A stretch of 23,522 nt of DNA from IMG/VR virus record IMGVR_UViG_3300031261_000073, positions 1 through 23,522 of that record; one strand, written 5' to 3'. The stretch is from a virus. Of the stretch, positions 21,578 to 23,522 are shown one piece after another; the stretch's first letter is position 1, and every line of letters begins with the position of its first letter. The notes under the pieces were generated by a model. It worked only from the letters and a program-made list of their open reading frames with translations. It was not told the origin of the DNA and ran no database searches. Made by a program: the position numbers and the translations under genes.

Positions 21578-23522
21578 ATGAGTAATGAACTGCCAAAAAC
21601 GTCGCAACAGGATATTGACCGTGCAAACGCCAATATCCTCGAAGTGGTCGGCGAGTTTATTGACCTGAAAAAACAGGGTGCAGAGTGGGTAGCCTGCTGC
21701 CCGTTCCACAATGAAAAGTCGCCATCGTTCAAGGTTAATCAGAACAAAGAAATGTATTACTGCTTTGGCTGTGGCGCCAGCGGTGATGCCGTCTCGTTCG
21801 TGATGGAGTTCAAGGGCTTCAATTTTCCTGACTCGGTGCGCTACATCAATGGCGAGCCCACGAAGGCCAATATCGTCCGTCCGCCGGCCGACCAGCGCCC
21901 ATCTTTTGCGCAGCAGCGCCAGCAAGCACGCCAGTTCGAGCTGATTATTCCGGTACCTGATCATGCTGAGCCTCCGCCCTCTGTTCACTCAAGGCATGGC
22001 AAGCTTACTTCCATGTGGCCTATCCGTATGCCGGATGGCGAACATATCTACGGTTATGTCGTGCGTTTCGATATCCTCCGCCGTGACCCGGAAACCGGTG
22101 AAATGCGTCCAGGCAAGGAAGTGCTGCCGCTGACCTACTCGGTTGATACGGAAACCGGTGAAGAGGGCTGGCGCTGGGCGGCGCTGCCGAAGCCGCGGCC
22201 TATATATGGCCTTGAGCAGTTGGCTACCCCTGGCATGGTTGTGATGGTGGAGGGTGAGAAGACCGTCGACGCAGCGCGCCGGCTCCTGCCACAGTTCCAG
22301 GTAATCAGCTACCTGGGTGGAGGCAAGGCCATCGAGCATACCGACTGGCTTCCGCTGAAGGGTCGCAAGGTGCTGATCATCCGCGATGCCGACCAGGAGG
22401 GCTATGTCACCACGTACGGCCGGCTGGGCGAGGATGGCGAGCTGGAGCGGCGTGGCCTGGTGCATATCCTGCTCGAGCAGGGTTGCATCGTGAAGTGCTC
22501 GGAGCCGCCGGCCGACTACCCCAGGGGCTGGGATCTCGCCGACGCTGAGACTGACGGCTGGACACCTGACGACGTGCTGGCATGGGTCAAAAAGCATATG
22601 ACGGACCCGCTTCCGCCATCACCCCCGAAGAAAAAAGCATCGGTCGATAATGAGCAGGTACCGGAGCCTGACGCGCACGACGAAATGATGGCCGACCGCT
22701 TTGCAGATGAAGAGGACGGCGAGCAAGAGGTAATGCTTGATCAGTCTGATCTGCCACCCCAGCCGAAAAGCACGGCAGGCATTGACGGCCACAATCAGCC
22801 ATGGGATTTCCTGGGCTATGACCGGGACTACTACTTTATCTACCACCACGGTAAAAAGCAGATCCTGACGCTTACCGTCGGCAGTTTTGGAAAGAATGGC
22901 CTTATTACCCTGGCGCCGCTCAACTGGTGGGAAAAAAGCGATTTCATGGCGAACAAGAAAAAGCCTGAAATTGACACAGATGCTGCGCTCGATTGGATTG
23001 TGCAGGCCTGCATTGCCAAGGGCGTATTTGATCCATCATGCGTGCGTGGCCGTGGGGCCTGGGAAGACGAAGAACGGCTGGTGTTCCACCTGGGCGACCG
23101 CCTGTGGGTGGATGGCAAGATAACGAACCTGGAGGAAATTAACTCGAAGTTCGTTTATGAGCGCAAATTCAGGATGCCCACGCTACCTGAAACAGCGCTG
23201 ACTACAGCCGAGGGCCAGCACATACTGGAAATCTGCCGCAAGTTCCGCTGGAGTATGCCGGCCAGTGGTGCCTTGCTGGCAGGCTGGATGGCGCTGGCGC
23301 CGATTTGCGGGGCATTGGCGTGGCGTCCGCACATTTGGGTTACCGGTGGCGCCGGCTCAGGCAAGAGCACCATCATGGAGTTCCTGCACTGGCTTATGAA
23401 TGGCATGGATAAGTATGCCCAGGGCAACAGCTCCGAGGCCGGTATCCGCCAGAAGCTGGCGGGTGACGCAATCCCTGTGCTGTTCGATGAGTCGGAGTCG
23501 AATACCGAAAAGGACGCGAACC
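21578..23522 (+). CDS. Bifunctional primase-helicase, 3' partial
   Basis: At least 648 residues, running off the right edge with no stop. ATG 21578 is the first in frame, with GGGGG 4 bases upstream. Residues about 37-95 are a CHC2 zinc finger (CCPFHNEKSPSF with Cys41/His44, and YYCFGCGASGDA with Cys62/65). Residues about 210-275 are a Toprim-like domain (MVEGEKTVDAARRL with Glu225; LIIRDADQEG with Asp270/Asp272). Residues about 345-400 form an acidic/Pro linker, followed by a helicase-type domain: WVTGGAGSGKST (587-598) and VLFDESES (Walker B, about 634-641). Known role: primer synthesis and DNA unwinding in phage replication. The gene lies after a structured leader and in the same direction as ssb and helicase. 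The helicase superfamily cannot be settled because the end is missing. Confidence 0.9.
   Translation, partial: MSNELPKTSQQDIDRANANILEVVGEFIDLKKQGAEWVACCPFHNEKSPSFKVNQNKEMYYCFGCGASGDAVSFVMEFKGFNFPDSVRYINGEPTKANIVRPPADQRPSFAQQRQQARQFELIIPVPDHAEPPPSVHSRHGKLTSMWPIRMPDGEHIYGYVVRFDILRRDPETGEMRPGKEVLPLTYSVDTETGEEGWRWAALPKPRPIYGLEQLATPGMVVMVEGEKTVDAARRLLPQFQVISYLGGGKAIEHTDWLPLKGRKVLIIRDADQEGYVTTYGRLGEDGELERRGLVHILLEQGCIVKCSEPPADYPRGWDLADAETDGWTPDDVLAWVKKHMTDPLPPSPPKKKASVDNEQVPEPDAHDEMMADRFADEEDGEQEVMLDQSDLPPQPKSTAGIDGHNQPWDFLGYDRDYYFIYHHGKKQILTLTVGSFGKNGLITLAPLNWWEKSDFMANKKKPEIDTDAALDWIVQACIAKGVFDPSCVRGRGAWEDEERLVFHLGDRLWVDGKITNLEEINSKFVYERKFRMPTLPETALTTAEGQHILEICRKFRWSMPASGALLAGWMALAPICGALAWRPHIWVTGGAGSGKSTIMEFLHWLMNGMDKYAQGNSSEAGIRQKLAGDAIPVLFDESESNTEKDAN

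Overview
The window is a piece of a tailed-phage genome (free phage or prophage) with a contractile, myovirus-type tail. The tail genes show this: a spike with an HxH tip, and hub, LysM/gp25-like, gpJ-like, gpI-like and collar-fibre genes in the usual baseplate order. The P2/Mu-like baseplate, DnaG-type primase, SSB with a DDIPF tip and RecE-like nuclease point to a proteobacterial host. I cannot name the genus. I see no integrase, terminase, capsid gene, tRNA or CRISPR array, so lifestyle cannot be judged.

Layout. (1) 1-9093, rightward late block: end of the tape measure protein (cut by the left edge), hub, spike, a LysM protein fused to a gp25-like wedge domain, gpJ-like and gpI-like wedge proteins, and a collar tail fibre. 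Genes overlap or lie within about 20 bases of each other. (2) 9116-10119: two small membrane-anchored proteins where a lysis cassette could sit; no endolysin is visible. (3) 10116-16806, leftward block, listed here in transcription order: RecE-like exonuclease, SbcC/RecF-like ATPase, an unrecognised protein with an SSB-like disordered tail (candidate annealing protein), two small conserved-looking proteins, a DUF2303 (YfdQ-like) protein, a clear intrinsic terminator, a Gp37/Gp68 (DUF5131) three-Cys protein, two very small overlapping genes, and an 85-residue P-loop protein whose stop codon overlaps the convergent late gene. (4) 16807-16959: divergent control region with a dyad and a rightward promoter-like pair. 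(5) 16960-23522, rightward early block: small HTH protein, two small membrane proteins, DEAH helicase with zinc motifs, SSB, an AT-rich HNH gene that looks inserted, a terminator-like hairpin, a small unknown protein, a VRR-NUC nuclease, a structured leader, and a primase-helicase running off the right edge.

Together the two early arms supply replication (primase-helicase, SSB, helicase) and end-resection/annealing recombination (RecE-like nuclease, ATPase, putative annealase, VRR-NUC). The DNA between them probably holds the switch that sets their expression.

The most unusual signals are an interleaved pair of inverted repeats (pseudoknot order) covering the primase ribosome-binding site, an SSB-like acidic tip on the unrecognised recombination-operon protein, an altered Walker A in its partner ATPase, a direct-repeat scar where the HNH gene meets ssb, and a hidden micro-gene pair beside the three-Cys protein. 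Family names come from reading motifs by eye; no search was run.
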